52,607 bases of DNA, taken from the NCBI GenBank assembly GCA_902510655.1, contig CABXBY010000003.1, positions 1-52,607 on the forward strand, read 5' to 3'. This stretch comes from an uncultured Bacteroidota bacterium. GTDB lineage: Bacteria > Bacteroidota > Bacteroidia > Flavobacteriales > Flavobacteriaceae. Both the position numbers and the translations under genes were made by a program. This document shows, one piece after another, positions 18,864 through 29,570 of the stretch (position 1 is the stretch's first letter; every line of letters starts with the position of its first letter). The notes beneath the pieces were generated by a model, which was not told the origin of the DNA, did no database searches, and saw only the letters and a program-made list of their open reading frames with translations.

Positions 18864-19406
18864 TTATGCAGACTTACCTGCTTTTCTACGTATTTGTTCT
18901 CCAACATACTTAACTCCTTTTCCTTTGTATGGTTCAGGTTTTCTAAAACCTCTGATTTTTGAAGCTATAGAACCTACAAGTTGTTTATCTAAAGAAGTTA
19001 ACTTAATAAGAGGGTTTTTACCCTTTTCTGACACAGTTTCAACTTTTACTTCAGATGGAATTTGAAATACAATATTGTGTGAAAACCCTAATGCTAACTC
19101 AAGCTTTTGACCTTGATTAGAAGCTCTATATCCAACACCAACTAATTCCAGTTCTTTTATCCAACCTTTCGAAACTCCTTCAACCATATTAAAAAATAAT
19201 GCTCTATATAAACCATGTTTTGCTTTAATTGGTTTAGAATCATTAATTCTTTTAATTATTAATTGATTTTCAACTTGTTCAATAGTTATAGAATCATAAG
19301 ACTGAGAAAGTTCTCCCAATTTTCCTTTAACAGTTAAAGAATTTGGTTGAATCTCGACTGAGACACCTTCTGGAATTGATATTGGATTGTTTCCTACTCT
19401 TGACAT
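18864..19406 (-). CDS. rplF: 50S ribosomal protein L6
   Basis: L6 (180 aa) lies near the GTPase-associated centre. It begins SRVGNNPISIPEGVSVEI, has the LYRALFFNMVEGVSKGWIKELELVGVGYRA central part and ends with KIRGFRKPEPYKGKGVKYVGEQIRRKAGKSA, the C-terminal L6 signature. The order rpsH-rplF-rplR is canonical. Confidence 0.98.
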   Translation of the reverse strand: MSRVGNNPISIPEGVSVEIQPNSLTVKGKLGELSQSYDSITIEQVENQLIIKRINDSKPIKAKHGLYRALFFNMVEGVSKGWIKELELVGVGYRASNQGQKLELALGFSHNIVFQIPSEVKVETVSEKGKNPLIKLTSLDKQLVGSIASKIRGFRKPEPYKGKGVKYVGEQIRRKAGKSA

Positions 19407-19417
19407 TTTATTAATTT

Positions 19418-19816
19418 TTAATGTACGTAACAGAGAATTTCTCCACCTACGTTAGATTGTTTTGCTTTTTTTCCAGTCATTAGGCCTTTGGAAGTAGAAA
19501 CAATTGCTATTCCTAAACCGTTGAGAACTCTTGGTAAACTAATTGAATCTGAATATTTTCTTAACCCAGGTTTACTAATTCTTTCTAACTTTTTTATGAC
19601 TGGTTCTTTAGTATAAGAATTATATTTTAGAGCAATTTTGATACTACCTTGGGTAGAATCATCCTCAAATTTATAACTCAAAATATAGCCTTGATCAAAC
19701 AATATTTTTGTGATTTCCTTTTTAACATTGGAAGCAGGAATAGAAACAACTTTGTGACCAGCACTATTAGCATTTCTGATTCTTGTTAAATAATCTGCAA
19801 TTGGATCTGTATTCAT
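19418..19816 (-). CDS. rpsH: 30S ribosomal protein S8
   Basis: S8 (132 aa) binds the central domain of 16S rRNA and in E. coli represses the spc operon. It starts [19 protein letters not shown] and ends with [32 protein letters not shown], the S8 signature. It follows rpsN by 12 bp. I see no clear copy of an S8-binding mRNA element in the short upstream gap. Confidence 0.98.
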   Translation of the reverse strand: MNTDPIADYLTRIRNANSAGHKVVSIPASNVKKEITKILFDQGYILSYKFEDDSTQGSIKIALKYNSYTKEPVIKKLERISKPGLRKYSDSISLPRVLNGLGIAIVSTSKGLMTGKKAKQSNVGGEILCYVH

Positions 19817-19828
19817 TTTTATATTTAT

Positions 19829-20098
19829 TTACCAGCTAGCTTTTCTAACTCCTGGGATTAAACCTTTATTTGCCATTTCTCTAAATAAAACTCTAGAAAT
19901 ACCGAATTGTCTCATATAACCTTTTGGTCTTCCTGTAAGTTTACATCGGTTGTGAGCTCTAACAGGAGATGAATTTTTTGGTAATTTTTGAAGTCCTTCA
20001 TAATCACCAGCTTCTTTCAAAGCTTTTCTCTTATCAGCATACTTAGCACATAATTTTGCTCTTTTGACCTCTCGGGCCTTCATTGATTCTTTAGCCAT
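19829..20098 (-). CDS. rpsN: 30S ribosomal protein S14 (zinc-independent type)
   Basis: S14 (89 aa) sits in the 30S head. The long form is shown by the N-terminal [22 protein letters not shown], and the C-terminal half [40 protein letters not shown] lacks the paired CxxC zinc ligands. It follows rplE by 2 bp. Confidence 0.98.
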   Translation of the reverse strand: MAKESMKAREVKRAKLCAKYADKRKALKEAGDYEGLQKLPKNSSPVRAHNRCKLTGRPKGYMRQFGISRVLFREMANKGLIPGVRKASW

Positions 20099-20100
20099 AA

Positions 20101-20652
20101 TTAATTCTTTTTAAAAGGTAAACCTAGTTCAGTTAATAATGATTTAGCTTCTTTGTCTGTTTTAGCACTGGTTACAAAAGTTATATCCATACCAGAAATT
20201 TTATTTACTTTATCGATGTCAATCTCAGGAAAAATAATTTGTTCAGTAACTCCTAAATTATAGTTTCCTCTTCCATCAAAACCAGAGGCTTTGATTCCTT
20301 GAAAGTCTCTAACTCTTGGAAGAGCAGAAGTTATCAATCTATCTAAAAACTCATACATTCTTTCAGCTCTTAAAGTAACCTTTGCTCCAATTGGCATTCC
20401 CTTTCTCAATTTGAAAGTAGCAACATCTTTTTTAGATAAAGTTGAAATAGCTTTTTGACCAGAAATAGTTGATAATTCATCTATAGCATGATCTATTAAT
20501 TTTTTATCTGCAACGGCACCACCTACTCCTTTGCTAATAACAATTTTTTTAAGTTGTGGTACCATCATTACATTACTGTAAGAATATTCTTCTTTCAAAG
20601 AAGATATAATTCTTTCATTAAATTCTTTTTTTAATCTAGGTTGGTAATTCAT
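20101..20652 (-). CDS. rplE: 50S ribosomal protein L5
   Basis: L5 (183 aa) binds 5S rRNA and contacts the P-site tRNA. It shows [64 protein letters not shown] and [19 protein letters not shown], all typical. It is flanked by rplX and rpsN with 2-bp gaps. Confidence 0.98.
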   Translation of the reverse strand: MNYQPRLKKEFNERIISSLKEEYSYSNVMMVPQLKKIVISKGVGGAVADKKLIDHAIDELSTISGQKAISTLSKKDVATFKLRKGMPIGAKVTLRAERMYEFLDRLITSALPRVRDFQGIKASGFDGRGNYNLGVTEQIIFPEIDIDKVNKISGMDITFVTSAKTDKEAKSLLTELGLPFKKN

Positions 20653-20654
20653 AA

Positions 20655-20966
20655 TTAAATTATTTCGTCAGATTTTAATGCAACTCTATTTTTTTGTCCA
20701 TCAATAGTTTTATATCCAACTCTAGTCGTTTCACCTTTTTTTGTAAGAAGTGAAAGATTAGAAATATGGATTGGGGCTTCTTGCTCAGTAATACCACCTT
20801 TTGGATTCTGAGAACTAGGCTTATTATGTTTTTTAACCATATTAACCCCTTCAACAATTGCTAAGTTTTTAGATCTTAGTAATTTAACAATTTTACCCTC
20901 AGAACCTTTATGGTCTCCGGCCAAAACTCTTACTTGATCTCCAGTTTTTACTTTAATTTTAATCAT
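20655..20966 (-). CDS. rplX: 50S ribosomal protein L24
   Basis: L24 (103 aa) helps initiate 50S assembly and lies by the exit tunnel. The KOW motif is in [41 protein letters not shown], followed by [18 protein letters not shown]. It lies 2 bp after rplN. Confidence 0.98.
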   Translation of the reverse strand: MIKIKVKTGDQVRVLAGDHKGSEGKIVKLLRSKNLAIVEGVNMVKKHNKPSSQNPKGGITEQEAPIHISNLSLLTKKGETTRVGYKTIDGQKNRVALKSDEII

Positions 20967-20968
20967 AA

Positions 20969-21337
20969 TTATAAAACTTCAGGTGCTAGTGAAACGATTT
21001 TCATAAATTTTTTATCTCTAAGCTCTCTTGCTACTGGACCGAAAACACGAGTTCCTCTCATTTCACCAGCGGCGTCTAATAACACACAAGCATTATCGTC
21101 AAACCTAATATATGAACCATCTTTTCTTCTAACTTCTTTTTTTGTTCTTACTACTACAGCAGTTGAAACTTGTCCTTTTTTAACTGTACCATTTGGAGTT
21201 GAGTGTTTAACTGTGATAACTATTTTGTCACCAACAGAAGCATACCTTCTTTTTGTTCCACCAAGCACTCTAATAGTAAGTACTTCCTTAGCACCAGTAT
21301 TGTCAGCTACAGTTAATCTTGATTCTTGTTGTACCAT
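20969..21337 (-). CDS. rplN: 50S ribosomal protein L14
   Basis: L14 (122 aa) forms intersubunit bridges. It begins [37 protein letters not shown] and ends [29 protein letters not shown], the family signature. Its start overlaps the rpsQ stop by 1 bp, suggesting translational coupling. Confidence 0.98.
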   Translation of the reverse strand: MVQQESRLTVADNTGAKEVLTIRVLGGTKRRYASVGDKIVITVKHSTPNGTVKKGQVSTAVVVRTKKEVRRKDGSYIRFDDNACVLLDAAGEMRGTRVFGPVARELRDKKFMKIVSLAPEVL

Positions 21338-21594
21338 TATTTAGCTCTTTCTAAAATTTGAACAAGTCTCCAGCATTTTGATTTACTTAAAGGTCTTGTT
21401 TCCATTATTTTTACAGTATCTCCAATATTACATTCGTTTTCTTGGTCGTGTGCAATATATTTTTTAGTCTTTAAAACGAATTTTCCATACATCGGGTGTT
21501 TTACCTTGTTAACTTCAGCAACAACAATAGATTTTTCCATTTTGTTACTAGTAACAATTCCAATTCTTTCTTTTCTTAGGTTTCTTGTTTCCAT
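21337..21594 (-). CDS. rpsQ: 30S ribosomal protein S17
   Basis: S17 (85 aa) binds the 5' domain of 16S rRNA. The OB-fold shows [44 protein letters not shown] and [21 protein letters not shown]. It ends at the start of rplN with a 1-bp overlap and follows rpmC by 11 bp. Confidence 0.98.
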   Translation of the reverse strand: METRNLRKERIGIVTSNKMEKSIVVAEVNKVKHPMYGKFVLKTKKYIAHDQENECNIGDTVKIMETRPLSKSKCWRLVQILERAK

Positions 21595-21605
21595 TTATAA
21601 AAGTT

Positions 21606-21800
21606 TTATTCTTGAATTGACCTTGCAGTTAATTCTGTATTTATGCGTGCAATAGTTCTTCTCAAATTCTTTATTTGCATAGGATTTTCAATAGGTGAAA
21701 TTGCGTGAGTCATTTTTAAATCAGAAAGTTCTTTCTGAAATGAAATTAATTTTTCACTTAATTCATCTACCGATAATTCTTTAACTTCTTTTTGTTTCAT
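21606..21800 (-). CDS. rpmC: 50S ribosomal protein L29
   Basis: L29 (64 aa) is a small two-helix protein near the exit tunnel, part of the docking site for SRP and trigger factor. It reads KQKEVKELSVDELSEKLISFQKELSDLKMTHAISPIENPMQIKNLRRTIARINTEL, which is typical. It lies between rplP and rpsQ. Confidence 0.98.
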   Translation of the reverse strand: MKQKEVKELSVDELSEKLISFQKELSDLKMTHAISPIENPMQIKNLRRTIARINTELTARSIQE

Positions 21801-21809
21801 TTTTTCAAT

Positions 21810-22229
21810 TTATGCTTGATAATCTCTTGCAATTATAAATTTTGTTTTAACAGGAAGCTTTTGAGCAGCCAATCTTAATGCTTCTTTTGCAACATCAATT
21901 GGTACACCTGAAACTTCAAACATTATTCTACCCGGCTTAACAACAGCAACGAAATATTCAGGAGCACCCTTACCTTTACCCATTCTTACCTCTAATGGTT
22001 TTTTAGTAATTGGCTTATCTGGAAAAATTTTAATCCATAATTGACCTTCACGTTTCATATATCTTGTTGCTGCAACACGAGCAGCTTCAATTTGTCTTGA
22101 TGTTAAAAAACTTGCATCTACGGACTTGATTCCAAACATACCATTTGAAAGCACATGACCTCTTTGTGAAAGACCTTTCATACGGCCTTTCTGCATTTTT
22201 CTAAATTTTGTTCTTTTTGGTGATAACAT
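21810..22229 (-). CDS. rplP: 50S ribosomal protein L16
   Basis: L16 (139 aa) contacts the A-site tRNA. It starts [24 protein letters not shown] and has [62 protein letters not shown], the L16 core. It follows rpsC by 17 bp. Confidence 0.98.
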   Translation of the reverse strand: MLSPKRTKFRKMQKGRMKGLSQRGHVLSNGMFGIKSVDASFLTSRQIEAARVAATRYMKREGQLWIKIFPDKPITKKPLEVRMGKGKGAPEYFVAVVKPGRIMFEVSGVPIDVAKEALRLAAQKLPVKTKFIIARDYQA

Positions 22230-22246
22230 TTATACTATATATTTAA

Positions 22247-22960
22247 TTATCTTCTTCTTTGTTTTCTTCCTTTATTTCCGCCTTTTGATTTTGATGAACT
22301 CAAACTTAAACCAACAAGGGGAGACAATTCTCTTTTACCATATACTTCACCTTTCATAATCCAAACCTTAATACCTAATTTACCATAAGTAGTTTGAGCT
22401 TCAACTAGAGCATAATCAATATCAGCTCTAAAAGTTGATAACGGAATTCTACCTTCTTTATAGGATTCAGAACGAGCCATTTCAGCTCCGTTTAAACGAC
22501 CAGAAATTTGAACTTTTATACCCTCTGCATTCATTCTGATTGAAGCAGCAATGGCCATTTTAATAGCTCTTCGATATGAAATTCTACTTTCAATTTGTCT
22601 AGCAATACTTGATCCAACTAATTGAGCTTCAAGTTCAGGTCTTTTAATCTCAATAATATTTAATTGAACTTCTTTACCTGATAATTTTTTAAGCTCCTCT
22701 TTTAATTTATCAACTTCTTGTCCTGCTTTACCAATTATAATTCCAGGTCTTGCAGTAGTTATAGTTAATGTGATAAGCTTTAATGTTCTCTCAATAATAA
22801 CTCTTGAGACACTAGCTTTAGATAATCTTGCAAATACATATTTTCTTAATTTATGATCTTCTGCGAGTTTATCACCATAGTCATCGCCACCATACCAATT
22901 AGATTCCCATCCTCTAATGATACCTAATCTGTTGCCTATTGGATTTGTTTTTTGTCCCAT
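22247..22960 (-). CDS. rpsC: 30S ribosomal protein S3
   Basis: S3 (237 aa) forms part of the mRNA entry channel. It begins [24 protein letters not shown], has the KH-domain [18 protein letters not shown] and the C-terminal domain with [50 protein letters not shown] short Ser/Lys/Arg-rich tail follows. It lies 1 bp after rplV. Confidence 0.98.
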   Translation of the reverse strand: MGQKTNPIGNRLGIIRGWESNWYGGDDYGDKLAEDHKLRKYVFARLSKASVSRVIIERTLKLITLTITTARPGIIIGKAGQEVDKLKEELKKLSGKEVQLNIIEIKRPELEAQLVGSSIARQIESRISYRRAIKMAIAASIRMNAEGIKVQISGRLNGAEMARSESYKEGRIPLSTFRADIDYALVEAQTTYGKLGIKVWIMKGEVYGKRELSPLVGLSLSSSKSKGGNKGRKQRRR

Positions 22961-22961
22961 A

Positions 22962-23369
22962 TTAACTTTCTATTGAATTTTGTGAACCTAAAATTATTGT
23001 AACGTGGTTTGAACGTTTTCTTATTCTGTGAGCTCTACCTTGAGGGGCAGGTCTTAATCTTTTTAACATACCAGCACTGTCAACTCTAATTTCTTTTATG
23101 AATAAATTAGCTTGCTCAACATCAGCATCTTCATTTTTAGATTGCCAGTTCGAAATAGCAGACATTAAAAGTTTTTCAAGTCTATTTGAAGCTTCTTTTT
23201 GACTAAATTTTAAAATAGTTAAAGCCTTATCTACCTTTTTTCCTCTTACTGAATCAGCTACAATTCTCATTTTTCTTGGAGAAGTTGGGCAATTATTAAG
23301 TTTTGCAAAAGCAACTTGCTTTTTTGCTTCCTTAATTTTTTCAGCGCTTTGTCTTTTTCTTAATCCCAT
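22962..23369 (-). CDS. rplV: 50S ribosomal protein L22
   Basis: L22 (135 aa) has a loop that lines the exit tunnel and affects macrolide response. It shows [37 protein letters not shown] and [37 protein letters not shown], the conserved hairpin and C-terminal part. The N-terminus carries a short Lys-rich extension. Confidence 0.97.
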   Translation of the reverse strand: MGLRKRQSAEKIKEAKKQVAFAKLNNCPTSPRKMRIVADSVRGKKVDKALTILKFSQKEASNRLEKLLMSAISNWQSKNEDADVEQANLFIKEIRVDSAGMLKRLRPAPQGRAHRIRKRSNHVTIILGSQNSIES

Positions 23370-23380
23370 TGCAAATTAAA

Positions 23381-23659
23381 TTATTTCTTTCCTTTATTTT
23401 TTGCTCCAGCATGTCCACGAAAAGAGCGAGTTGGAGAAAATTCTCCTAATTTGTGTCCAACCATGTTTTCCGTAATATATACAGGAACAAATTGACGACC
23501 ATTGTGTACAGCAATTGTTTGACCAACAAAATCAGGAATAATCATTGAAGCTCTTGACCAAGTTTTAACAACAGCTTTTTTCTTTGAGTCCAAATTTCTT
23601 TGAACTTTTTTAATTAAACTATGGTGGACATAAGGTCCTTTCTTAAGTGAACGTGCCAT
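23381..23659 (-). CDS. rpsS: 30S ribosomal protein S19
   Basis: S19 (92 aa) lies in the 30S head and forms a complex with S13. It reads [18 protein letters not shown] and [55 protein letters not shown], fully typical. It directly abuts rplB with no gap. Confidence 0.98.
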   Translation of the reverse strand: MARSLKKGPYVHHSLIKKVQRNLDSKKKAVVKTWSRASMIIPDFVGQTIAVHNGRQFVPVYITENMVGHKLGEFSPTRSFRGHAGAKNKGKK

Positions 23660-24484
23660 TTATTTCTTTTTTCTTTCGATTATATATTTATTGCTAGCTT
23701 TTTTCTTATCTCGTGTTCTAAACCCTTTAGCTGGAATTCCATTCTTAGATCTAGGATGACCACCAGAAGCTCTACCTTCACCACCACCCATTGGATGATC
23801 AACTGGATTCATAGCTACAGGACGAGTTCTAGGTCTTCTACCCAACCAACGTTTTGAACCAGCTTTTCCGAATACTGTCAATTGATGATCTGAATTGGAT
23901 ACTGAACCAATAGTTGCGTAACAAGATGATAAAATTAATCTTGTTTCACCAGAGGGCATTTTAACAGTAACGAACTTACCATCTTTAGCCATAAGTTGTG
24001 CAAATGAACCTGCACTTCTAGCTATAGCAGCTCCTTTACCGGGTCTCATTTCAATACAAGAAATAATAGTACCTAATGGGATGTCTAAAAGAGGCATACA
24101 ATTACCTACATCAGGTGATTTTTTTGATCCAGAAACAATCTTATCTCCTACTTTTAAACCTTTTAGTGCAACAATGTATCTTTTTTCATTATCGCTAAAT
24201 TTTGTTAACGCAATAAAAGCAGATCTGTTTGGATCATATTCAATTGACATAACTTCAGAAACATCATCAAATCTATTTCTTTTAAAATCAATGATTCTAT
24301 ATCTCTTTTTGTGACCACCACCAATGTATCTCATAGTCATTTTACCCTGACTATTTCTACCACCAGAACGTTTTTTTGGAGCAAGTAAGCTTTTCTCAGG
24401 CTTATCTGTTGTAATAGCATCGAATCCATTAACAACTCTTCCTCTTTGTCCAGGTGTGATCGGCTTTAGCGCTTTAACTGACAT
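23660..24484 (-). CDS. rplB: 50S ribosomal protein L2
   Basis: L2 (274 aa) supports the peptidyl transferase centre. It shows [34 protein letters not shown] in the N-terminal part and [63 protein letters not shown] in the C-terminal part, including the conserved His region. The order rplC-rplD-rplW-rplB is canonical. Confidence 0.98.
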   Translation of the reverse strand: MSVKALKPITPGQRGRVVNGFDAITTDKPEKSLLAPKKRSGGRNSQGKMTMRYIGGGHKKRYRIIDFKRNRFDDVSEVMSIEYDPNRSAFIALTKFSDNEKRYIVALKGLKVGDKIVSGSKKSPDVGNCMPLLDIPLGTIISCIEMRPGKGAAIARSAGSFAQLMAKDGKFVTVKMPSGETRLILSSCYATIGSVSNSDHQLTVFGKAGSKRWLGRRPRTRPVAMNPVDHPMGGGEGRASGGHPRSKNGIPAKGFRTRDKKKASNKYIIERKKK

Positions 24485-24496
24485 TATCTATTATTT

Positions 24497-24787
24497 TTAA
24501 AGTTTATTATAAAAATCTATTGTATCTCCTTCTGAAATTTGTACCACAGCTTTTTTTGTAGTAACAGATTTTCCTCGTTGTATACCTGTTTTGGTATATC
24601 TTGTTTTTCTTTCCGCACCATATCTCATGGTTCTAACTTTATCTACAGAAACACCATAAGTTTCTTCAACAGCTTTTTTAATTTGTACTTTGTTAGCATT
24701 AGTATCAACTAAAAAAGTAAATCTATTTTTAAGCTCACTATCAGCTGTAGCTTTTTCTGTAATAACTGGTTTAAGTAAAATATTCAT
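24497..24787 (-). CDS. rplW: 50S ribosomal protein L23
   Basis: L23 (96 aa) is at the tunnel exit and is the main docking point for SRP and trigger factor. It shows ILLKPVITEKATADSELKNRFTFLVDTNANKVQIKKAVEETYGVSVDKVRTM, the typical fold, with the usual basic loop. It follows rplD by 1 bp. Confidence 0.98.
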   Translation of the reverse strand: MNILLKPVITEKATADSELKNRFTFLVDTNANKVQIKKAVEETYGVSVDKVRTMRYGAERKTRYTKTGIQRGKSVTTKKAVVQISEGDTIDFYNKL

Positions 24788-24788
24788 A

Positions 24789-25415
24789 CTAACTTAAATT
24801 TGATTCAATTTGTTCTAAAGAGCTTTCTAAAAAAACTAAATGTTGTGCATTCATTATACTGTAAGTACTAATTTCTGAATTAGTCACTACACTACTGCGA
24901 TCTAAATTTCTTGCAGACAAATAAACGTTCTTGTTAACTCCACCTAAAACAAACAATGATTTCTTGTCGTTTAAACCAAGTGCACTAACGACATCACTAA
25001 ATGATTTAGTTTTAGGGGAATCAAAATCAAAATCTTCCACAACAGAGATAGCTTTAGCCTTTAATTTTAAACTTAAAGCAGATCTTCTAGCTAATCTCTT
25101 AACATTTTTATTAAGTTTTTGAGAATATGATCTTACTCGAGGTCCAAAAATTGTACCCCCACCTCTAAAAAGTGGATTTTTTATACTACCAGCTCTAGCA
25201 GTACCAGTACCTTTTTGTTTTTTAATTTTCCTTGTACTACCTGTAATCTCAGCTCTTTCTTTAGTTTTGTTAGTACCCTGACGATTATTAGCTAAAAACC
25301 TTTTAACATCAAGATAAACAGCGTGATCATTAGGCGTAACTTCAAAAATAGATTTTGAAAGCTCAACAGACCTCCCAGTATCTTTACCTTTTATATTTAA
25401 TACAGATAGTTTCAT
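24789..25415 (-). CDS. rplD: 50S ribosomal protein L4
   Basis: L4 (208 aa) lines the exit tunnel and in E. coli regulates the S10 operon. It shows RQGTNKTKERAEITGSTRKIKKQKGTGTARAGSIKNPLFRGGGTIFGPRVRSYSQKLNKNVKRLARRSALS, the conserved tunnel loop. Its start overlaps the rplC stop by 1 bp. No S10-type leader exists here, because rpsJ follows fusA closely. Confidence 0.98.
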   Translation of the reverse strand: MKLSVLNIKGKDTGRSVELSKSIFEVTPNDHAVYLDVKRFLANNRQGTNKTKERAEITGSTRKIKKQKGTGTARAGSIKNPLFRGGGTIFGPRVRSYSQKLNKNVKRLARRSALSLKLKAKAISVVEDFDFDSPKTKSFSDVVSALGLNDKKSLFVLGGVNKNVYLSARNLDRSSVVTNSEISTYSIMNAQHLVFLESSLEQIESNLS

Positions 25416-26032
25416 TATTTTCTAATTATTACGTAAGAGTTTTTATGTCCAGGAACACATCCTTTTAAAACAAGTAGATTCTTGTCAGAAACCACCTTTA
25501 AAACCTTAAGATTTTGAACTGTAACTTTTTCATTCCCCATTCTACCGGCCATTCTCATTCCTTTAAAAACTCTTGCAGGATAAGATGCTGCACCAATTGA
25601 ACCAGGTGCTCTTAATCTGTTGTGTTGACCGTGAGTTGCTTGGCCAACACCAGCAAAACCATGTCTTTTTACAACACCCTGAAAACCTTTTCCCTTTGAA
25701 TTTCCAGAAACATCAACAAATTCACCTTCAGTAAAATGATCAACAGAAACTGAATCACCAAGATTTAAATCACTATCAAAATTTTGGAACTCAACTAATT
25801 TATATTTAGCAGAAGTTTTAGATTTCGAAAAATGACCAGCTTCAGATTTATTTGAATGCTTATCACTTTTATCATTAAAACCTAACTGAACTGCTGAATA
25901 ACCATCAACCTCATTAGATTTAATTTGAGTAACAACACAAGGACCAGCTTGAATGACAGTACAAGGGATATTCTTCCCTTTATCGTCAAATATGCTAGTC
26001 ATTCCTATTTTTTTTCCTATCAACCCGGACAT
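25415..26032 (-). CDS. rplC: 50S ribosomal protein L3
   Basis: L3 (205 aa) is an early-assembly 23S binder. It begins [37 protein letters not shown] and contains [66 protein letters not shown], the signature that extends towards the catalytic centre. It lies 18 bp after rpsJ. Confidence 0.98.
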   Translation of the reverse strand: MSGLIGKKIGMTSIFDDKGKNIPCTVIQAGPCVVTQIKSNEVDGYSAVQLGFNDKSDKHSNKSEAGHFSKSKTSAKYKLVEFQNFDSDLNLGDSVSVDHFTEGEFVDVSGNSKGKGFQGVVKRHGFAGVGQATHGQHNRLRAPGSIGAASYPARVFKGMRMAGRMGNEKVTVQNLKVLKVVSDKNLLVLKGCVPGHKNSYVIIRK

Positions 26033-26050
26033 TTGTTATATATTTTTTAA

Positions 26051-26356
26051 TTAAACTTTAATTTCAACTTCAACTCCACTTGGAAGTTCTAACTTCATTA
26101 AAGCGTCTATTGTTTTAGATGAAGAACTGTATATATCTAATAATCTTTTGTAAGAAGATAATTGAAACTGCTCTCTTGATTTCTTGTTAACGTGAGGTGA
26201 TCTTAACACAGTAAATATTTTTTTGTGTGTTGGTAACGGAATCGGTCCAGTTACGATAGCCCCAGTAGTCTTGACAGTCTTTACTATTTTCTCAGCAGAC
26301 TTATCAACCAAATTGAAGTCGTATGATTTTAATTTTATTCTAATTTTTTGACTCAT
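26051..26356 (-). CDS. rpsJ: 30S ribosomal protein S10
   Basis: S10 (101 aa) is in the 30S head and also binds NusB in antitermination. It shows [71 protein letters not shown], all typical. It follows fusA by 10 bp; no tuf gene lies between. Confidence 0.98.
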   Translation of the reverse strand: MSQKIRIKLKSYDFNLVDKSAEKIVKTVKTTGAIVTGPIPLPTHKKIFTVLRSPHVNKKSREQFQLSSYKRLLDIYSSSSKTIDALMKLELPSGVEVEIKV

Positions 26357-26366
26357 TATATTGGTA

Positions 26367-28493
26367 TTATTCGTTATCTCCTTTAATTGATTTTATAACC
26401 TCTGCAGAAACATTTGCAGGGGTTGCAGCGTAATGATCAAATTCCATTGTTGATGTAGCACGACCTGAACTGAGGGTTCTAAGTGCTGTTACATAACCAA
26501 ACATTTCTGAAAGAGGAACATTGGCTTTTACAACTTTAGATCCAGCTCTATCATCCATATTATTAACTTGACCACGTCTTCTATTTAAATCTCCAACAAC
26601 ATCACCCATATTTTCTTCAGGTGTTAAAACTTCCAATTTCATAATTGGCTCCATTATCACAGATTTAGCAGACTTAGCAGCGCTCTTGTATCCAATTTTA
26701 GCAGCTAATTCAAATGACAATGAATCAGAATCAACAGCATGAAAAGACCCATCATTAAGAGTTACTTTCATTGCATCCATTTCAAAACCGGCTAAAGGAC
26801 CATTCTTCATCGCCTCTTTAAAACCTTTCTCAACAGATGGAATAAATTCTCTAGGAATATTACCACCTTTAATTTTGTTAATGAATTCTAATCCTGTTTT
26901 ACCTTCTTCTGCAGGTTCCATTGTAAATGAAATATCAGCAAACTTACCTCTACCACCAGATTGTTTTTTATAAATTTCTCTGTGATCAGCAAGAGCTGTA
27001 ATTGCTTCTTTATATTCAACTTGAGGTTGACCTTGATTAACCTCTACTTTAAATTCTCTTCTTAATCTATCAACAAGAATGTCTAAGTGAAGCTCACCCA
27101 TTCCTGAAATAATTGTTTGTCCAGAAGCTTCATCCGTTTTTACTTGAAAAGTAGGATCTTCTTCAGCTAATTTACCAAGTGCCATACCTAACTTATCAAC
27201 GTCAGCTTTAGTTTTTGGCTCAACAGCAATACCAATAACTGGATCTGGAAAATCCATACTTTCTAAAATAATAGGATGTTTCTCTGATGTTAAAGTATCA
27301 CCTGTTTTTATATCTTTAAAACCAACGGCAGCACCGATATCTCCAGCCTCAATAAATGGAATAGAGTTTTGTTTATCAGCATGCATCTGGAAAATTCTTG
27401 AAATTCTTTCCTTATTTCCAGATCTGTTATTTAAAATGTATGAACCTGCATCTAATCTTCCAGAGTAGACTCTAAAAAATGCAAGACGTCCAACAAAAGG
27501 ATCAGTTGCAATCTTGAAAGCTAAAGCAGAAAAGGGTTCAGAAACTGATGGTTTTCTTTCGATCTCAATATCTTTATCTGGATCTGTACCAATAATTGCA
27601 TCTTTATCTAAAGGGGAAGGTAAATATCTACAAACAGCATCCAAAAGAAATTGAACACCTTTGTTTTTAAAAGCAGATCCACAAATCATTGGAATAATAC
27701 TCATATCCTGAGTAGCCTTTCTTAAAGCTTCATGTACTTCGTCTTCAGAAATAGATTCTGGGTCATCAAAAAACTTCTCTAATAAAGCATCATCATATTC
27801 AGCTACTGCTTCAATAAGATTCGCTCTATATTCATGAACTTCGTCTTTCATTTCTTCAGGAATATCAACAACATCAAATGTTGCTCCCATTTTATCTTCA
27901 TGCCATACGATCGCTTGGTTCTTAACTAAATCAACAATCCCTTTGAAATTATCTTCTTCACCAATTGGAAGAACAATAGGAACTGCATTAGACTTTAACA
28001 TAGTTTTGATCTGCTTACAAACATTTAAGAAATCAGAACCTTGTCTGTCCATTTTATTAACAAAGCCCATACGAGGAACTTTGTAATTATCTGCTAATCT
28101 CCAGTTAGTTTCAGATTGAGGTTCAACACCATCAACTGCACTAAATAAAAATACTAAACCATCTAAAACTCTAAGTGATCTATTAACTTCAACAGTAAAA
28201 TCAACGTGACCTGGTGTGTCAATAATATTGAAATGATATGGTTTAGATTCAGTAATTTTTTGTCCTTGATTTGTTGGGAAATTCCATGTACATGTTGTAG
28301 CTGCAGATGTAATTGTAATTCCTCTTTCTTGTTCTTGCTCCATCCAGTCCATAGTAGCTGCACCATCATGAACTTCACCAATCTTATGACTAACTCCAGT
28401 ATAAAATAATATACGTTCAGTTGTAGTAGTTTTTCCTGCATCAATGTGAGCAGCAATACCTATGTTACGAGTGAATTTTAAATCTCTTGCCAT
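26367..28493 (-). CDS. fusA: Elongation factor G
   Basis: EF-G (708 aa) drives translocation and ribosome recycling with GTP. The G domain has [24 protein letters not shown], the switch region with [33 protein letters not shown] and [10 protein letters not shown]. Domain III to V hallmarks include [34 protein letters not shown] and [24 protein letters not shown]. The length is normal. It lies between rpsG (6 bp) and rpsJ. A few short shadow ORFs overlap it. Confidence 0.98.
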   Translation of the reverse strand: MARDLKFTRNIGIAAHIDAGKTTTTERILFYTGVSHKIGEVHDGAATMDWMEQEQERGITITSAATTCTWNFPTNQGQKITESKPYHFNIIDTPGHVDFTVEVNRSLRVLDGLVFLFSAVDGVEPQSETNWRLADNYKVPRMGFVNKMDRQGSDFLNVCKQIKTMLKSNAVPIVLPIGEEDNFKGIVDLVKNQAIVWHEDKMGATFDVVDIPEEMKDEVHEYRANLIEAVAEYDDALLEKFFDDPESISEDEVHEALRKATQDMSIIPMICGSAFKNKGVQFLLDAVCRYLPSPLDKDAIIGTDPDKDIEIERKPSVSEPFSALAFKIATDPFVGRLAFFRVYSGRLDAGSYILNNRSGNKERISRIFQMHADKQNSIPFIEAGDIGAAVGFKDIKTGDTLTSEKHPIILESMDFPDPVIGIAVEPKTKADVDKLGMALGKLAEEDPTFQVKTDEASGQTIISGMGELHLDILVDRLRREFKVEVNQGQPQVEYKEAITALADHREIYKKQSGGRGKFADISFTMEPAEEGKTGLEFINKIKGGNIPREFIPSVEKGFKEAMKNGPLAGFEMDAMKVTLNDGSFHAVDSDSLSFELAAKIGYKSAAKSAKSVIMEPIMKLEVLTPEENMGDVVGDLNRRRGQVNNMDDRAGSKVVKANVPLSEMFGYVTALRTLSSGRATSTMEFDHYAATPANVSAEVIKSIKGDNE

Positions 28494-28499
28494 TTTATA

Positions 28500-28976
28500 T
28501 TAAAATCTAAAGTGTGAAAATGCTTTATTAGCTTCTGCCATTTTATGAACATCAACTTTCTTTTTTACTGAAGCTCCTTCTTCCTTTTCAGCAGCTAAAA
28601 TTTCTGAAGCTAATTTTAATGCCATAGATTTTTCATTTCTTTTTCTAGCATATGAGATCATCCACTTCATAGCCATTGAAATTTTTCTATCAGGACGTAT
28701 CGGCATTGGAATTTGGAAAGTTGCACCACCTACTCTTCTACTTCTTACTTCAACATGTGGCATTACGTTTGACAAACCATCCTTCCAAACTTGAAGGGCA
28801 GTTTTTTCGTCATTTTGTTTTTTTTCTTCAATGATGTCAATTGCATCATAAAAAAGTTTGAATGCGGTGGATTTTTTACCACTCCACATTAAGTTGTTGA
28901 CAAATCTAGTTACTAATTGATCGTTAAACCTTGAATCTGGGAGTAACGGTCTTTTCTTTGCCTTACTTTTTCTCAT
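28500..28976 (-). CDS. rpsG: 30S ribosomal protein S7
   Basis: S7 (158 aa) organises the 16S 3' domain. It shows [65 protein letters not shown] and the C-terminal [14 protein letters not shown]. In E. coli S7 represses the str operon by binding between rpsL and rpsG. A perfect 7-bp hairpin occurs in that gap here (28996-29013). Confidence 0.98.
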   Translation of the reverse strand: MRKSKAKKRPLLPDSRFNDQLVTRFVNNLMWSGKKSTAFKLFYDAIDIIEEKKQNDEKTALQVWKDGLSNVMPHVEVRSRRVGGATFQIPMPIRPDRKISMAMKWMISYARKRNEKSMALKLASEILAAEKEEGASVKKKVDVHKMAEANKAFSHFRF

Positions 28977-28995
28977 TTATTTTAGTTTTAGAGAG

Positions 28996-29013
28996 GTTCA
29001 TATTATTATGAAC
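28996..29013 (-). promoter_or_regulatory. Hairpin between rpsL and rpsG, possible S7-control element
   Basis: GTTCATA and TATGAAC form a perfect 7-bp stem around the loop TTAT. It lies 20 bp ahead of the rpsG start on the coding strand and has no T-run after it, so it is not a terminator. The position equals the site of S7 autoregulation in E. coli, but function here is an inference. Confidence 0.4.
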
Positions 29014-29029
29014 GTCATCAATTAATATT

Positions 29030-29404
29030 TTATTTCTTTGGACGCTTAGCTCCGTATTTTGATCTTCTTTGTAATCTTCCTTCAACGCCAGCAGTATCTA
29101 ATGCTCCTCTAACAATGTGGTATCTAACACCAGGCAAATCCTTAACTCTACCACCTCTAACAAGTACGATTGAATGTTCTTGTAAATTATGTCCTTCACC
29201 CGGAATGTAAGCATTGATTTCAGTTCCATTTGTCAATCTAACCCTGGCAACTTTTCTCATTGCTGAATTAGGTTTTTTTGGAGTAGTTGTATAAACTCTA
29301 GTACAAACTCCTCTTTTTTGAGGACAAGAAACTAAAGCAGCAGATTTACTTTTCTTAGTAATCTTAGTTCTTCCTTTTCTAACTAACTGCGATATTGTAG
29401 GCAT
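29030..29404 (-). CDS. rpsL: 30S ribosomal protein S12
   Basis: S12 (124 aa) is at the decoding centre. It reads [56 protein letters not shown] and [24 protein letters not shown]. Lysines at the two classic streptomycin-resistance positions (in TPKKPNSA and GGRVKDLPG) are wild type. It is the first gene of the super-operon and follows a near-ideal promoter. Confidence 0.98.
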   Translation of the reverse strand: MPTISQLVRKGRTKITKKSKSAALVSCPQKRGVCTRVYTTTPKKPNSAMRKVARVRLTNGTEINAYIPGEGHNLQEHSIVLVRGGRVKDLPGVRYHIVRGALDTAGVEGRLQRRSKYGAKRPKK

Positions 29405-29436
29405 ATTTTATCTTTATTTTCCCTTATTTGGGCGTG

Positions 29437-29467
29437 CAAATGTAATTTAATTTTACAATTAATCAAA
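29437..29467 (-). promoter_or_regulatory. Promoter of the ribosomal super-operon (rpsL to rplQ)
   Basis: On the minus strand TTTG is followed by a 19-bp spacer and TACATTTG, an exact match to the Bacteroidota TTTG-N19-TAnnTTTG promoter. The -7 box is 32 bp upstream of the rpsL ATG, giving a predicted leader of about 25 bases. Confidence 0.85.
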
Positions 29468-29570
29468 CCTTATGAATAAAAAATAATGGAAATATTGAGA
29501 TTTTTAATTTTAATACATATATATATAAACAAAAAAGAGCGTTAAACGTCTGAATATTAAAATCTTAAAA

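Noticed and set aside
20675-20857. 60-aa ORF in another minus frame within rplX
   Set aside because: It is a shadow of L24, whose own frame is canonical.
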